64,000 nt of DNA from Parerythrobacter_A sp963761775 (GTDB taxonomy: Bacteria; Pseudomonadota; Alphaproteobacteria; Sphingomonadales; Sphingomonadaceae): NCBI GenBank assembly GCA_963761775.1, contig CAVXIF010000001.1:124001-188000 (forward strand), read 5' to 3'. Every line of letters begins with the position of its first letter. Within the stretch, counting starts at the first letter, position 1. The notes under the pieces are model-generated. The model saw only the letters and a program-made list of their open reading frames with translations, did no database searches and was not told the DNA's origin. The position numbers and the translations under genes were made by a program. This document shows positions 51,078-59,973 of the stretch, one piece after another.

Positions 51078-52721
51078 ATGGAAAACCGCACCAGGATTTT
51101 CGCCCGCACCGTGGCTCTTGCAACGGTTCTGCCGATGGCGCTGGCAGGATGCGCATTGCTGGAAAGCGATCCGCGTTCGCAGGCCGAAGCTGCCATCGCG
51201 CGCAATGACCACAACGCGGCGCGCCTGCATCTGGCGACGCATCTGCGCGAAGCCCCTGGCGATGTCGCCGCGCGGCTGGATTACGCTCGCGCGCATCTTG
51301 GGCTGGGCGACGGGATCGGCGCCGAAGCGGCCTTGCAGGACCTGCCCGCCGCCGACCGGGACAGTGCCGCCGCTGCCGCGTTGATGGCGGAGGCCAAGCT
51401 GCTCCAGAACGATGCCGATGCGGCGCTGGAATGGGCGAAGAAAGCGGGCACCGATACACCCGAAGGGGCGTGGGCGAATATCGGCGCACAACTTGCGACG
51501 GGTGCGGAGGAAAGCGCTTATGCGCTGGCCGATCAAGCCGTTGCTGCGCATCCCGGCAATGCCCGATTGCTTGCCCTGCGCGGAGAGATGGCATTGCAGC
51601 AGCGCGGCATCGATACCGCCAAACTGCTCGCCGCCCGTGCCGTGGAGGCCGATCCGGAATCGCTGCCCGCGCGAATGCTTGCGGGCAAAGTTGCATTGCT
51701 GGTGGAAGACTACGCCGCCGCCCAAACGCACTTCGCGCATGGTGCCGAGACCAATCCCGGCGTCGTTACGCCACTGCTTTCGCTCGCCGCGACACAGGCC
51801 GACCGCGGTTTGCTGGACGAAGCGAACAAGACAATGGACGCGGTGCGCGATATCGCGCCGTCGCATCCGATGGCGCAGTTCATCGGGGCCAAGCTGGCTT
51901 TCGAATTCGGCGATCTCGATCTGGCGCACACAACATTGCAGCAGGGCGAAAGTGCGCTCCGCAAGGTTCCCGCTGCGCAGTTGTTAATGGGCGAAGTCGC
52001 GTATCTGCGCGGCAGCCATGAACAGGCAATCGCCTTCCTTCGACCTTTCCTGCGCGACAACCCGTTGCATGTGCAGGGTGCAACCGTCATGGCGCAGGCA
52101 ATGCTGGCGGTCGGCGAACCGGCGCGCGCCCTGCGCACGGTGAAGGCTCCGGCAGGCCGCGCCAGCGCCAGCCCGCAACTGCTCGCACTGGCATCGAAGC
52201 TGGCCAAGCAGGCGGGCGAGCCGGACCCCTACGCCAAGCGCCTTGCCGGAACGCGCGTGCCGGCGGATTTCGGCGCACGGGCCGGGACTGCGGAGCGGGC
52301 GATGGCGCAAGGCGAATGGAAGAAAGCCGACGCGATTTATTCGGGCCTGTTGAAAGACGGAATGGGCACCAATGCGCTGGTGTTGAACAATGCCGCCCAT
52401 GCCGCGTTGCGATCCGGGCGCAAATCCGCCGCGACTGCGCTGGCCCGCCGTGCGCTGGCGCTGGTGCCGGACGATCCGGACGTGCTCGATACGACCGGCT
52501 GGGTGCTGCTGAATACCGGCGGCGATCCGGCGGAGGCGCTGGCCTTGCTTACCCGTGCAAAGGACGGCGCACCCGGCAATCTCCAGATCCGCTGGCATTA
52601 TGCCGATGCACTGGCCCGCAACGGACGGCGCGCGGAGGCAAGGCAGGTGGCGAAAAGCGTGCGCGCCTTCGCCGGGCCCGCCCAGCAAAAACATATCGAC
52701 GCATTGCTGGCGCGCATCTGA
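51078..52721 (+). CDS. TPR-repeat lipoprotein, PrsT-like (PEP-CTERM system)
   Basis: 547 residues. The lipoprotein signal ends LAGC (Cys25). The rest is a solenoid of tetratricopeptide repeats (for example AEAAIARNDHNAARLHLATHL, ADQAVAAHPGNARLLALRG and DTTGWVLLNTGGDPAEALALL, each in part). Length is shorter than the roughly 900-residue PrsT of the model exosortase systems, but the layout and the adjoining CTERM protein match, so PrsT-like is the best name. It likely helps secrete or assemble sorted proteins or polysaccharide. A terminator separates it from the CTERM gene, so it has its own promoter (the A/T-rich stretch 51036-51070). Confidence 0.7.
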   Translation: MENRTRIFARTVALATVLPMALAGCALLESDPRSQAEAAIARNDHNAARLHLATHLREAPGDVAARLDYARAHLGLGDGIGAEAALQDLPAADRDSAAAAALMAEAKLLQNDADAALEWAKKAGTDTPEGAWANIGAQLATGAEESAYALADQAVAAHPGNARLLALRGEMALQQRGIDTAKLLAARAVEADPESLPARMLAGKVALLVEDYAAAQTHFAHGAETNPGVVTPLLSLAATQADRGLLDEANKTMDAVRDIAPSHPMAQFIGAKLAFEFGDLDLAHTTLQQGESALRKVPAAQLLMGEVAYLRGSHEQAIAFLRPFLRDNPLHVQGATVMAQAMLAVGEPARALRTVKAPAGRASASPQLLALASKLAKQAGEPDPYAKRLAGTRVPADFGARAGTAERAMAQGEWKKADAIYSGLLKDGMGTNALVLNNAAHAALRSGRKSAATALARRALALVPDDPDVLDTTGWVLLNTGGDPAEALALLTRAKDGAPGNLQIRWHYADALARNGRRAEARQVAKSVRAFAGPAQQKHIDALLARI

Positions 52722-53072
52722 CGAGTTGGGTTTCACGTGAAACGATAGAAGCGCGACCATCCGCCGCTTGGAGGGGGGAGAGCTGGCAGGACAGCCGCGC
52801 TTCATCGTGTCTTGTGTCGGGCGCGCCGCAAAGGCGCTGCCGCTTCACAATCACCGGACAATCCGTCTGCATCGCAGCGCGCATTGCCCGTTGCACGGTC
52901 GGAACGGGAGGGAATGTCCGCGACCGGCTATGCATTGGAAAATAGTGTTGCGCCTTGTGTTTCGCAAATGCGAAAATCCTGACGTCGCGTGATAAAAACG
53001 CAAGGCCAGTCTGCGGAGATTGGCCCGTGACTGCTCCTTGTCACCGCCACACCGGCACCGTAACCGACGCGG
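52722..53072. other. 351-base intergenic region before guaA
   Basis: No gene is visible. It contains the parS-like site (52730-52743). A near-perfect short inverted repeat, TTTCGCA-AA-TGCGAAA, lies at 52960-52975, and a weaker one, GGCCA...TGGCC, at 53002-53023. The repeats lie 50-110 bases before the guaA start, where an operator or leader structure would sit. They have no family I recognise. Confidence 0.5.
52730..52743. other. parS-like ParB binding site
   Basis: GTTTCACGTGAAAC is the exact 14-base core of the bacterial parS palindrome (consensus TGTTTCACGTGAAACA; flanking bases here are G and G). It is intergenic, 8 bases after the TPR lipoprotein stop. Chromosomal parS sites cluster within a few tens of kb of the origin, but no dnaA, parAB or DnaA-box cluster is seen here. 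Confidence 0.65.
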
Positions 53073-54634
53073 ATGCAGACATCCGACCTTCCCGACTCCA
53101 TTCTCATCGTCGATTTCGGCAGCCAGGTGACGCAACTGATCGCGCGCCGCGTGCGCGAGGCGGGCGTCTATTCCGAGATCGCGCCCTATACTTCCGCGCA
53201 GGAAGCCTTCGACCGCCTGTCGCCAAAGGGCATCATCCTGTCCGGCGGTCCGGCCAGTGTGAACGACGACGATCCACCGCTCGCCCCGATGGCGTTCTAC
53301 GACGCGGGCGTGCCGATCCTTGGCGTATGCTATGGCCAGCAGGTGATGGCCAAGCAGCTGGGCGGTTCGGTGCTGAGCCATGACATGGGCGAATTCGGTC
53401 GTGCCTTTGTCGAGATACAGGAAGACTGCGCGCTGTTCGACGGAATGTGGCAGACCGGCGAACGTCACCAGGTCTGGATGAGCCACGGCGACAAGGTGGA
53501 CCGGCTCGCACCCGGCTTCGTCTCCGTCGCCACCTCTTCGGGTGCGCCCTTTGCGGTGACTGCCAACGAGGAACGCCGGATGTACGGCATCCAGTTCCAT
53601 CCGGAAGTCGTTCACACGCCCGACGGCGCGAAGCTGCTTGGCAACTTCGCGCGGCATGTCTGCGGGCTGGCGGGCGACTGGAGCATGGCGGAGTTCCGTG
53701 ATGCCAAGATCGCGGAAATCCGCGCACAGGTGGGGGATGGCAAGGTCATTTGCGGCCTGTCGGGCGGCGTCGATAGCGCGGTTGCCGCCGTGCTGATCCA
53801 CGAAGCCATCGGCGACCAGCTGACCTGCGTTTTCGTCGATCACGGCCTGATGCGGCTGAACGAGGCCGAGCAGGTCGTCACCCTGTTCCGCGACCATTAC
53901 AACATCCCGCTCGTTCACGTCGATGCCGAGGACAAGTTCATGACCGGGCTGTCGGGCCAGACCGACCCCGAAAAGAAGCGCAAGTTCATCGGCGGGGCAT
54001 TCATCGACCTGTTCGAGGAGGAAGCGCGGCGCATCGGCGGGGCGGATTTCCTGGCGCAGGGCACGCTCTATCCCGACGTCATCGAAAGCATCAGCTTCAC
54101 CGGCGGGCCGAGCGTGACGATCAAGAGCCACCACAATGTCGGCGGCCTGCCCGAGCGCATGAACATGGAGCTTGTCGAGCCGCTGCGCGAGCTGTTCAAG
54201 GACGAGGTGCGCGATCTGGGGCGCGAACTGGGCCTGCCCGACGCCTTCGTAAGCCGCCACCCGTTCCCCGGCCCCGGCCTCGCCATTCGCATTCCGGGTG
54301 AAGTGACCAAGGAAGCTGCGACGTGTTGCGCAAGGCGGATGCGATCTATCTGGAGGAGATCCGCAATGCGGGCTTGTACGACGCGATCTGGCAGGCATTC
54401 GCCGTGCTGTTGCCGGTAAAGACCGTCGGCGTGATGGGCGACGGGCGCACCTACGACAATGTCTGCGCCCTGCGCGCCGTGACCAGCACCGACGGCATGA
54501 CGGCGGACGTCTATCCCTTCGACGCCGAGTTCCTGAGCAACACCGCCACGCGCATCGTGAACGAGGTGAAGGGCATCAACCGGGTGGTGTATGATTATAC
54601 CAGCAAGCCACCGGGGACGATCGAGTGGGAGTGA
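53073..54634 (+). CDS. guaA: GMP synthase (glutamine-hydrolysing) (frame break near 54316)
   Basis: About 520 residues. The glutaminase domain has GVCYGQQVMAKQLGG with nucleophile Cys86 and FHPEVVHTPDG. The ATP pyrophosphatase domain has the PP-loop GLSGGVDSAVAA. The dimerisation domain ends with VVYDYTSKPPGTIEWE. It converts XMP to GMP. After PGEVTKEA the frame shifts to DVLRKADAIYLEEIRNAGL; one lost T near 54314-54319 (EACDVLRK expected) explains it. It starts at ATG 53073 (MQTSDLPDSILIVDFGSQ). The upstream gap may hold its control sites. Confidence 0.95.
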
Positions 54635-54683
54635 GGCGTTGGAACAAGGCAGCGCGCCCCATCGTTCACATAGCGATCTATCA

Positions 54684-55145
54684 ATGCATCGGAGAAGCTT
54701 CATGAAAGCCGCGGCCAGCCTGTTCGCCATTTCCGCTCTCGCCCTGACCGGCTGCGAGACGATCCAGCAAACCTATACCGAGGCGATTTCCTCCACTTAC
54801 ACGGCAGAACTGACAGGCGGGAACGAAGTCCACCTGGGTGACCCCAATGGATCGGGTACTGCGCAGATCAGCTTTTCCGACGAACTGACGCGCGTATGCT
54901 GGGACTTGAACAACCTTGCAAACCTTGCCCCTATAACTGGCGCACACGTCCATCGCGGGGCGGCGGGCACAGACGGCCCGATCGTTCTTCCGCTCAAGCA
55001 AGCGACCGAAGGTGGCTGGCGCGGCTGTTCCAGCGATACGACATGGGTGCGCGCCGCATTCGCGGAAGGCATTTCGAACTATTACGTCAATGTGCACACG
55101 GCCGAATACCCGAAAGGTGCAATTCGCGGGCAGCTGCGACAGTAG
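54684..55145 (+). CDS. CHRD-domain lipoprotein
   Basis: 153 residues. An Arg-containing n-region (MHRRSFMKAAA) and a lipobox LTGC precede one CHRD domain: YTAELTGGNEVHLGDPNGSG (start), CWDLNNLANLAPITGAHVHRG, VLPLKQATEGGWRGC and YYVNVHTAEYPKGAIRGQL. CHRD domains (from chordin) are found in exported bacterial proteins; their binding partner is unknown. It probably sits in the periplasmic face of a membrane. ATG 54684 is chosen, with ATG 54702 (MKAAASLFA) also possible. It stands between guaA and the DNA-glycosylase pair. Confidence 0.85.
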   Translation: MHRRSFMKAAASLFAISALALTGCETIQQTYTEAISSTYTAELTGGNEVHLGDPNGSGTAQISFSDELTRVCWDLNNLANLAPITGAHVHRGAAGTDGPIVLPLKQATEGGWRGCSSDTTWVRAAFAEGISNYYVNVHTAEYPKGAIRGQLRQ

Positions 55146-55160
55146 TTTCCGTTCCGCAGG

Positions 55161-55885
55161 ATGACCGGCAGCGCGTTCGATTTCGGCCCCGACCCGCGCA
55201 CCGAGACACTGCGTCGGCTCCAGGCGCTGCTGGTCCAGCGGTTCGGGCGGATCGAGCGGGCGGCGGCGGAGTGGCGGGCGCCGGAGTGGGTGCTGGTGCA
55301 GGGAGTGATCGGGGCACGGACGAAATCGCCGGTGTCCAACGCGGCGACGGACCGGCTGCTGCAGCCGTTACGGGTCGTGGGAGGCGGTGGCCGCTGCGCC
55401 GCTCGATGAATTGCAATCGGAGCTGGCGACGCAGACTTATCCTGCCGTCGCGGCCGAGCGGTTGAAGGCCAGCCTCACCGAACTGATCGAACGGCGCGGG
55501 TCGGTCGATCTGTCGCATCTGGAAACGATGGACACCGCCGCGGCGATGGACTTGGCTGGAGCAGCTGCCGGGTATCGGGCGCAAGATCGCGGCGGGCGTG
55601 ATGAATGCCTCCACGCTGGACCGCCGCGCCATCGTGCTGGACAGTCACCACACACGCATACTGCAACGCATGGGGCTGGTCCCGCCGAAAGCCACCACCG
55701 CGCGGGCGTTCGATGCGATCATGCCTGCCATGCCGCCGGAATGGTCAGGTGCCGATTTCGACGAGCATCACTTGCTGATGAAGAAGCTGGGCCAGACATG
55801 GTGCCGCCCCTCCGCGCCGCAATGCGAGGAATGCGCCGCCCTGTCGCTATGCGAAACCGGAACCCGCAACGTCGCGGACCGCTGA
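55161..55885 (+). CDS. Endonuclease III-like HhH-GPD DNA glycosylase (two frame breaks)
   Basis: About 241 residues. TKSPVSNAATDRLL, YGSWEAVAAAPLDEL, the helix-hairpin-helix WLEQLPGIGRKIAAGV with the catalytic Lys, and VLDSHHTRILQRMGL with the catalytic Asp are present. The iron-sulphur cluster is C-x6-C-x2-C-x5-C (WCRPSAPQCEECAALSLC). It therefore has every active-site element of an Nth-type glycosylase/lyase. The protein reads in three frames, with single extra bases near 55360 and 55551. A second nth-like gene follows 6 bases later, so the two are almost certainly cotranscribed. Which substrate this first copy removes is unknown. Confidence 0.8.
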
Positions 55886-55891
55886 TAGGTC

Positions 55892-56567
55892 ATGCTCGAC
55901 CAGCCGCAGATCGAAGACGTTTATCGCCGCCTTGCCGCTGCGATGCCGGGGCGTACGCGCGGCGCGAAGGGACCGAAGGGCCAGCCCGACGCCTTCCGCA
56001 GCTGCATCTCCTGCATGTTGAGCGCCCAATCACTCGACCGGAACACTGCCAAGGCTGCGCGCCAGCTGTTCGCGCTTGCGACCACGCCGGAGGCAATGCT
56101 CGAACTGGACGATCGCGACATCGCCGCCGCGATCAAGCCCTGCGGTCTCTACAACATGAAAACGCGCAATATCCGCAAGTTTTGCGAGGCGCTGCTGGGC
56201 GATCATGCCGGCGTGGTGCCGGACACGCGCGAGGGGTTGCTGTCGCTGCCCGGTATCGGCCGCAAATGCGCCGATATCGTGCTGAGCTTCACCTTCGGGC
56301 ACGATGTCATCGCCGTCGACACCCACGTCCACCGCGTCTGCAACCGCATCGGCCTGACCGACGCGAAAACCGCCGACAGGACCGCGCAGCAACTGGAGGA
56401 TCGCACGCCCGCAATGGGCCATGCGCGACGGCCATTTCTGGCTGATCCAGTTCGGCAAAAGCGTGTGCAAGAGCCGCAGCCCGAAATGCGACGTTTGCCC
56501 GGTAAGCGATCTGTGCGAATGGTATGCGGCTAATCGTCAGCCAGAGGCGGACGCGGCCAGCGGATGA
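55892..56567 (+). CDS. nth: Endonuclease III (frame break near 56410)
   Basis: About 225 residues. FRSCISCMLSAQSLDRN and SLPGIGRKCADIVLSF, with the catalytic Lys, are present. VIAVDTHVHRVCNRIGL carries the catalytic Asp. After LEDRTP the frame moves to QWAMRDGHFWLIQFGKSVC. The 4Fe-4S cluster is then C-x6-C-x2-C-x5-C (VCKSRSPKCDVCPVSDLCEW). One extra base near 56406-56412 explains it. It removes oxidised pyrimidines and cuts the abasic site in base excision repair. Its corrected end overlaps the following leftward membrane-protein gene by 38 bases. Confidence 0.88.
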
Positions 56568-56988
56568 CCCACCGCTGGACAATGTATCCGGCCAACGAAC
56601 CCAACACCGCAAAAACGGCGTACGGCTGCCAAAGCATTGGAGGATATGCCCCGCCCGACAACAGGCGCACAACAGCCAGACCTATCAGCATCCCAGTTAG
56701 TGCACCTTGCCAATGTCCGGCAGGTGCAAGGCGCGACAGGGCAAGAAGCATAACGGCAGCAGCCGGCGCGATAAAGATGACAGCGAAAATTCCGGTCAGG
56801 AAAGCTCCGTAGGCACCACCCACGATCAATAAAGCGAGTGCGTCAGGCAAACTTCGTTCCCAAGCGAACCCGATAACGCTGCCCGCGAGGATCGCTAGAA
56901 AGACGCCTTCGGATGCCAGTATGCCCGCGATATAAAAATCGCCGAAGCCGGGCTTTGCCGACGTGGTATCGGGTTCGACAAAGCTCAT
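56530..56988 (-). CDS. Small membrane protein of unknown function
   Basis: 152 residues with four hydrophobic segments: FYIAGILASEGVFLAILAGSVIGFAW (in part), ALALLIVGGAYGAFLTGIFAVIF, AAAVMLLALSRL...GMLIGLAVVRLL and WQPYAVFAVLGSLAGYIVQRWV. The cytosolic ends are short. No family recognised. By eye the base composition here is less G/C-rich than the neighbours. The gene is convergent with nth and overlaps its corrected end by 38 bases. A rightward flavin oxidoreductase starts 69 bases from its start, so that pair is divergent. Confidence 0.65.
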   Translation of the reverse strand: MSFVEPDTTSAKPGFGDFYIAGILASEGVFLAILAGSVIGFAWERSLPDALALLIVGGAYGAFLTGIFAVIFIAPAAAVMLLALSRLAPAGHWQGALTGMLIGLAVVRLLSGGAYPPMLWQPYAVFAVLGSLAGYIVQRWVIRWPRPPLADD

Positions 56989-57057
56989 CGGTTGCGCCGT
57001 CGCTTGTTTTGCGACAGCACGCTTTCACAGCATGTAATCGGAACCGGAGCCAACCCC

Positions 57058-58029
57058 ATGAAAACCGCCATAACCGAAATGTTCGGCATCCAGCATCCCA
57101 TTATCCAGGGCGGGATGCATTATGTCGGGTTTGCGCCGATGGCGGCGGCGGTCAGCAATGCGGGCGGGTTGGGGATAATTACCGCGCTGACGCTGGGCAC
57201 GCCCGAAAAGCTGGCGGCGGAAATCGCCAAGTGTCGCGAGATGACGGACAAGCCCTTCGGCGTGAACCTGACCTTCCTGCCCAGCATGACCCCGCCCGAC
57301 TATCCCGGCCTGGTCAAGGTTATCATCGACGGCGGCGTGAAGGCGGTGGAGACGGCCGGGCGCAATCCGGAACAGGTGCTGCCCGCGCTGAAAGAGGCGG
57401 GCATCAAGGTCATCCACAAATGCACCAGCGTGCGCCATGCGCTGAAGGCGCAGTCGATCGGCTGCGATGCGGTGAGCGTGGACGGGTTCGAATGCGGCGG
57501 CCATCCGGGCGAGGACGACGTGCCCAACTTCATCCTGCTGCCACGCGCGGCGGACGAGCTGGATATACCCTTCGTGTCCAGCGGCGGCATGGCCGACGGG
57601 CGCAGCCTGGTCGCCAGCCTGGCGATGGGCGCGCAGGGCATGAACATGGGCACCCGCTTCCTCGCCACGAAAGAGGCGCCGGTGCACCAGAACGTGAAGG
57701 ATGCCATCGTCGCCGCGAGCGAGCTGGACACCCGGCTGGTCATGCGCCCGCTGCGCAATACCGAGCGGGTGCTGCACAACGAGGCGGTGGAGCGCCTGCT
57801 GGAGAAGGAACGCGAACTGGGCGATGACCTGACCATCCAGGACATCCTGCCCGAAGTCGCGGGCGTCTATCCCAAGATCATGACCGAAGGCACGATGGAT
57901 GCCGGCGCGTGGAGCTGCGGCATGGTGGCGGGGCTGATCAACGACGTGCCGACATGTCAGGAGCTGGTGGATCGCATTATGGCGGAGGCCGACGAAATCA
58001 TCGACCGGATGGACGCGCTACGCCGCTAG
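57058..58029 (+). CDS. Nitronate monooxygenase / NAD(P)H-dependent flavin reductase family enzyme
   Basis: 323 residues of TIM-barrel flavoprotein: MFGIQHPIIQGGMHYVGFAPMAAAVSNAGGLGI (in part), KPFGVNLTFLPS, and DAVSVDGFECGGHPGEDDVPN with the family His. FVSSGGMADGRSLVASLAMGAQGMNMGTRF (in part) follows, where the FMN phosphate binds. It resembles nitronate monooxygenases and the enoyl-reductase-like FMN group, so the exact substrate is unclear. ATG 57058 is chosen (MKTAITEMFG). It stands alone between a divergent membrane-protein gene and a convergent DUF924 gene. Confidence 0.88.
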   Translation: MKTAITEMFGIQHPIIQGGMHYVGFAPMAAAVSNAGGLGIITALTLGTPEKLAAEIAKCREMTDKPFGVNLTFLPSMTPPDYPGLVKVIIDGGVKAVETAGRNPEQVLPALKEAGIKVIHKCTSVRHALKAQSIGCDAVSVDGFECGGHPGEDDVPNFILLPRAADELDIPFVSSGGMADGRSLVASLAMGAQGMNMGTRFLATKEAPVHQNVKDAIVAASELDTRLVMRPLRNTERVLHNEAVERLLEKERELGDDLTIQDILPEVAGVYPKIMTEGTMDAGAWSCGMVAGLINDVPTCQELVDRIMAEADEIIDRMDALRR

Positions 58030-58039
58030 AACCGGATGG

Positions 58040-58594
58040 CTACCAGCTGAACCCGGCGTCGATAGCGCGCTGTTCGGCAGCAGTCGTGGTGCGGCCCAAC
58101 GTCGTGTTGCGATGGGGAAAACGGCCGAAGCGGGCGATCATGGCATGATGGCTGCGCGCGAAGCGGAGCGTATCGTGAAGCCCTTCTAAGGCGAAAAAGG
58201 CAAGGCCGTGCCGCTGGTCAATAATGCGCTCGCTGTGCATGAGCGGCATGCCGACGAATTGCTTTGCATCGTCGCTCAGCCTTTTGTGCCAACCCCGCCG
58301 GATCATCCCGCGTGTCAAAGCGATTGCCAAGGTGTCGGTTGCAAAGGCGCGGGGTGTATCGCGGAAGGTATTGCGCGACACCTGGTCGAACAGCAAAATT
58401 GCTGCACGCGTAGTATCGCGGCTTTTCAGGAAGGTAGAGGCAGGCCGATTTGCCAATCGCTCCAGGTCGGGGCGGAACCGGCGTTCCAGCATCCTGTCGA
58501 CGGCTGCATCGGGACTGAACCAGTCGGCGGGGCGCAGGATGCCGAACCAGACATGCAGCAGTTCCGCCGCCCAAGGCCGTCCGGCGGCTGCCAT
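58040..58594 (-). CDS. DUF924 family protein
   Basis: 184 residues with the DUF924 hallmarks VWFGILRPADWFSPDAAVDRML (in part), AAILLFDQVSRNTFRDTPRAFATD and PLMHSERIIDQRHGLAFF near the middle. HNTTLGRTTTAAE near the end has the form of PHRN, conserved in the family (FPHRNTTLGR). Members are small helical cytoplasmic proteins of unknown function. It is the last gene of a leftward run of three and ends 11 bases from the flavin oxidoreductase stop. Intact. Confidence 0.85.
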   Translation of the reverse strand: MAAAGRPWAAELLHVWFGILRPADWFSPDAAVDRMLERRFRPDLERLANRPASTFLKSRDTTRAAILLFDQVSRNTFRDTPRAFATDTLAIALTRGMIRRGWHKRLSDDAKQFVGMPLMHSERIIDQRHGLAFFALEGLHDTLRFARSHHAMIARFGRFPHRNTTLGRTTTAAEQRAIDAGFSW

Positions 58595-58598
58595 CCTT

Positions 58599-59012
58599 TC
58601 ACTCGTCGATGCGGCGGTACGGCACGAAATCTTCCAGAAAGATATTCCCGGTGTAGAAATAGCTGAACCGGTCGCGCGTCGTGACGATATCGGTACGGCA
58701 CAGGCGGTTGCCCTGCGGCCGCGTCACGATGATATCGCCATCGTCGATGCTGCGCGCATTGCGCGGGATATTCACGTAAACGGCGCCATTCGCCTCATAG
58801 ACCAACGCGGTGCCGTCGATGATGGTCAGGTTCGCGGTACGCAGATTGTTCACGCATCGCTGCGGTTCCCCCGCCACGCGCCCTTCGATCAGCTTCGCCA
58901 GCTTCAGCTCGCCCTCGGTCGGCGCCTCTGTCGGCGTATCGGGCGCATTCTGCGCCATCACGGGCACGGCAAAAGCGATTGCGGCAGCGGAGAATATCGA
59001 GGCGATCTTCAT
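58599..59012 (-). CDS. Small secreted protein, paralogue of the next gene
   Basis: 137 residues with a signal peptide (KIASIFSAAAIAFAVPVMAQ). A shared core PTEGELKLAKLIEGRVAGEP is followed by a pair of conserved cysteines (RCVNNLR and NRLCRTDIV). The middle (TIIDGTALVYEANGAVYVNIPRNA) is beta-rich. No family recognised. The upstream gene (59009-59422) has the same architecture and near-identical core, so this is a tandem duplication, and the starts and stops overlap as ATGA. The Cys pair probably forms a disulphide in the periplasm. Confidence 0.7.
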   Translation of the reverse strand: MKIASIFSAAAIAFAVPVMAQNAPDTPTEAPTEGELKLAKLIEGRVAGEPQRCVNNLRTANLTIIDGTALVYEANGAVYVNIPRNARSIDDGDIIVTRPQGNRLCRTDIVTTRDRFSYFYTGNIFLEDFVPYRRIDE

Positions 59013-59422
59013 GATTGCGGGCTTTCTGTTTCGGGCAGGGTGTAGGGAATGAACGCACCAAGTTGCAATACCGGTCCGGGGAAGCCGCTGTTGCGGTCGA
59101 CAAGCTCCACCTGATCGGACCGGCACAGATTGCTGCTGCCGAACTTGCGGAACACCGGCATGTCCCACCGGTCGAGATAGCGCGTGCCGGTAACGGGGCG
59201 ATTGATGTAGATCGTGCGGCGGTCGCGGAAAACGAAGGCCGTCTCGTCGATGATGCGCACGCTGTCCGCTTCGATGCGGGTCAGGCAACGCACCGGCTCC
59301 CCCGCCACCCGGCCTTCGATCAATTCGGCCAGCTCGCGCTCGCCCTTCGTCGGCTCGTCCGTCTGCGCAGATGCGGGTGCGGCAAGTATGAGTACGGCAA
59401 GGATGGAAGCGGGCAGCTTCAT
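59009..59422 (-). CDS. Small secreted protein, paralogue of the previous gene
   Basis: 137 residues with a signal peptide (KLPASILAVLILAAPASAQ). The paralogous core is KGERELAELIEGRVAGEPVRC, of which LIEGRVAGEP is shared exactly with its neighbour. A matching middle (RIIDETAFVFRDRRTIYINRP) and second Cys (SNLCRSDQV) follow. The C-terminal third differs, with FPGPVLQLGAFIPYTLPETESP here, which suggests divergence after duplication. ATG 59422 follows the hydrophobic start best. About 70 bases of spacer separate it from the CPBP protease stop upstream. Confidence 0.7.
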   Translation of the reverse strand: MKLPASILAVLILAAPASAQTDEPTKGERELAELIEGRVAGEPVRCLTRIEADSVRIIDETAFVFRDRRTIYINRPVTGTRYLDRWDMPVFRKFGSSNLCRSDQVELVDRNSGFPGPVLQLGAFIPYTLPETESPQS

Positions 59423-59493
59423 GGTATTTTCTTTTCCTTCGAACGATCGCTGTTTCAATTACCTGATCCGAAGTGAACTGTTCCTGAGTGCGT

Positions 59494-59973
59494 TTAGAAC
59501 GGTCCGCCGAACACGAATTTCCACGATGCCACGACGATCCAGTGGAACAGGGCTCCCGGCCAGATCGACATGCTCCTTTCGCGCATCACGCCAAGCGTGA
59601 CAGCCACCACCGAGACGGCGGCGAGAAAGGGCAGGGTGGCAAACTGTGCGGACCATGCGGGGCCGATGCCGGTCCAGTATTGCAGCGGGTGAAACAGCAC
59701 GAACAGCGCGGCCACTGCACCTATGCGGGCCATGCGACCGGACTTGCTTCGCGGATGCAGCAGACCGCGAAAAATGCTTTCTTCCACGAGGCTGGGCACG
59801 ACGAACAGAAACAGCGCTGTCGCGAGCAGCGAGAAGCCGAGCGGTGAAGGGTTCCATTCGGCCAGCCCGCCAACCCAAGCAGTTGCGGTCAATGCGATAC
59901 CGCCAATGATCGCGACGGGAGCGGCGCTGCGCCAGCCGTCGGCATCCGGCAGGTACCATGCCGACACCCGCAT
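59494..59973 (-). CDS. CPBP-family membrane protease
   Basis: 159 residues with three or four hydrophobic segments. Motif 1, EESIFR (in VVPSLVEESIFRGLLHP), has the double Glu of the CPBP/CAAX metalloprotease family. Motif 2 is LFHPLQYW and motif 3 is GALFHWIVVASW, with His residues expected as metal ligands. Such proteins process or degrade membrane substrates such as bacteriocins or prenylated peptides. It begins directly after the tldD stop (TGA|ATG). It is shorter than typical CPBP proteases, missing the first helices, but all the key motifs are present. Confidence 0.82.
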   Translation of the reverse strand: MRVSAWYLPDADGWRSAAPVAIIGGIALTATAWVGGLAEWNPSPLGFSLLATALFLFVVPSLVEESIFRGLLHPRSKSGRMARIGAVAALFVLFHPLQYWTGIGPAWSAQFATLPFLAAVSVVAVTLGVMRERSMSIWPGALFHWIVVASWKFVFGGPF

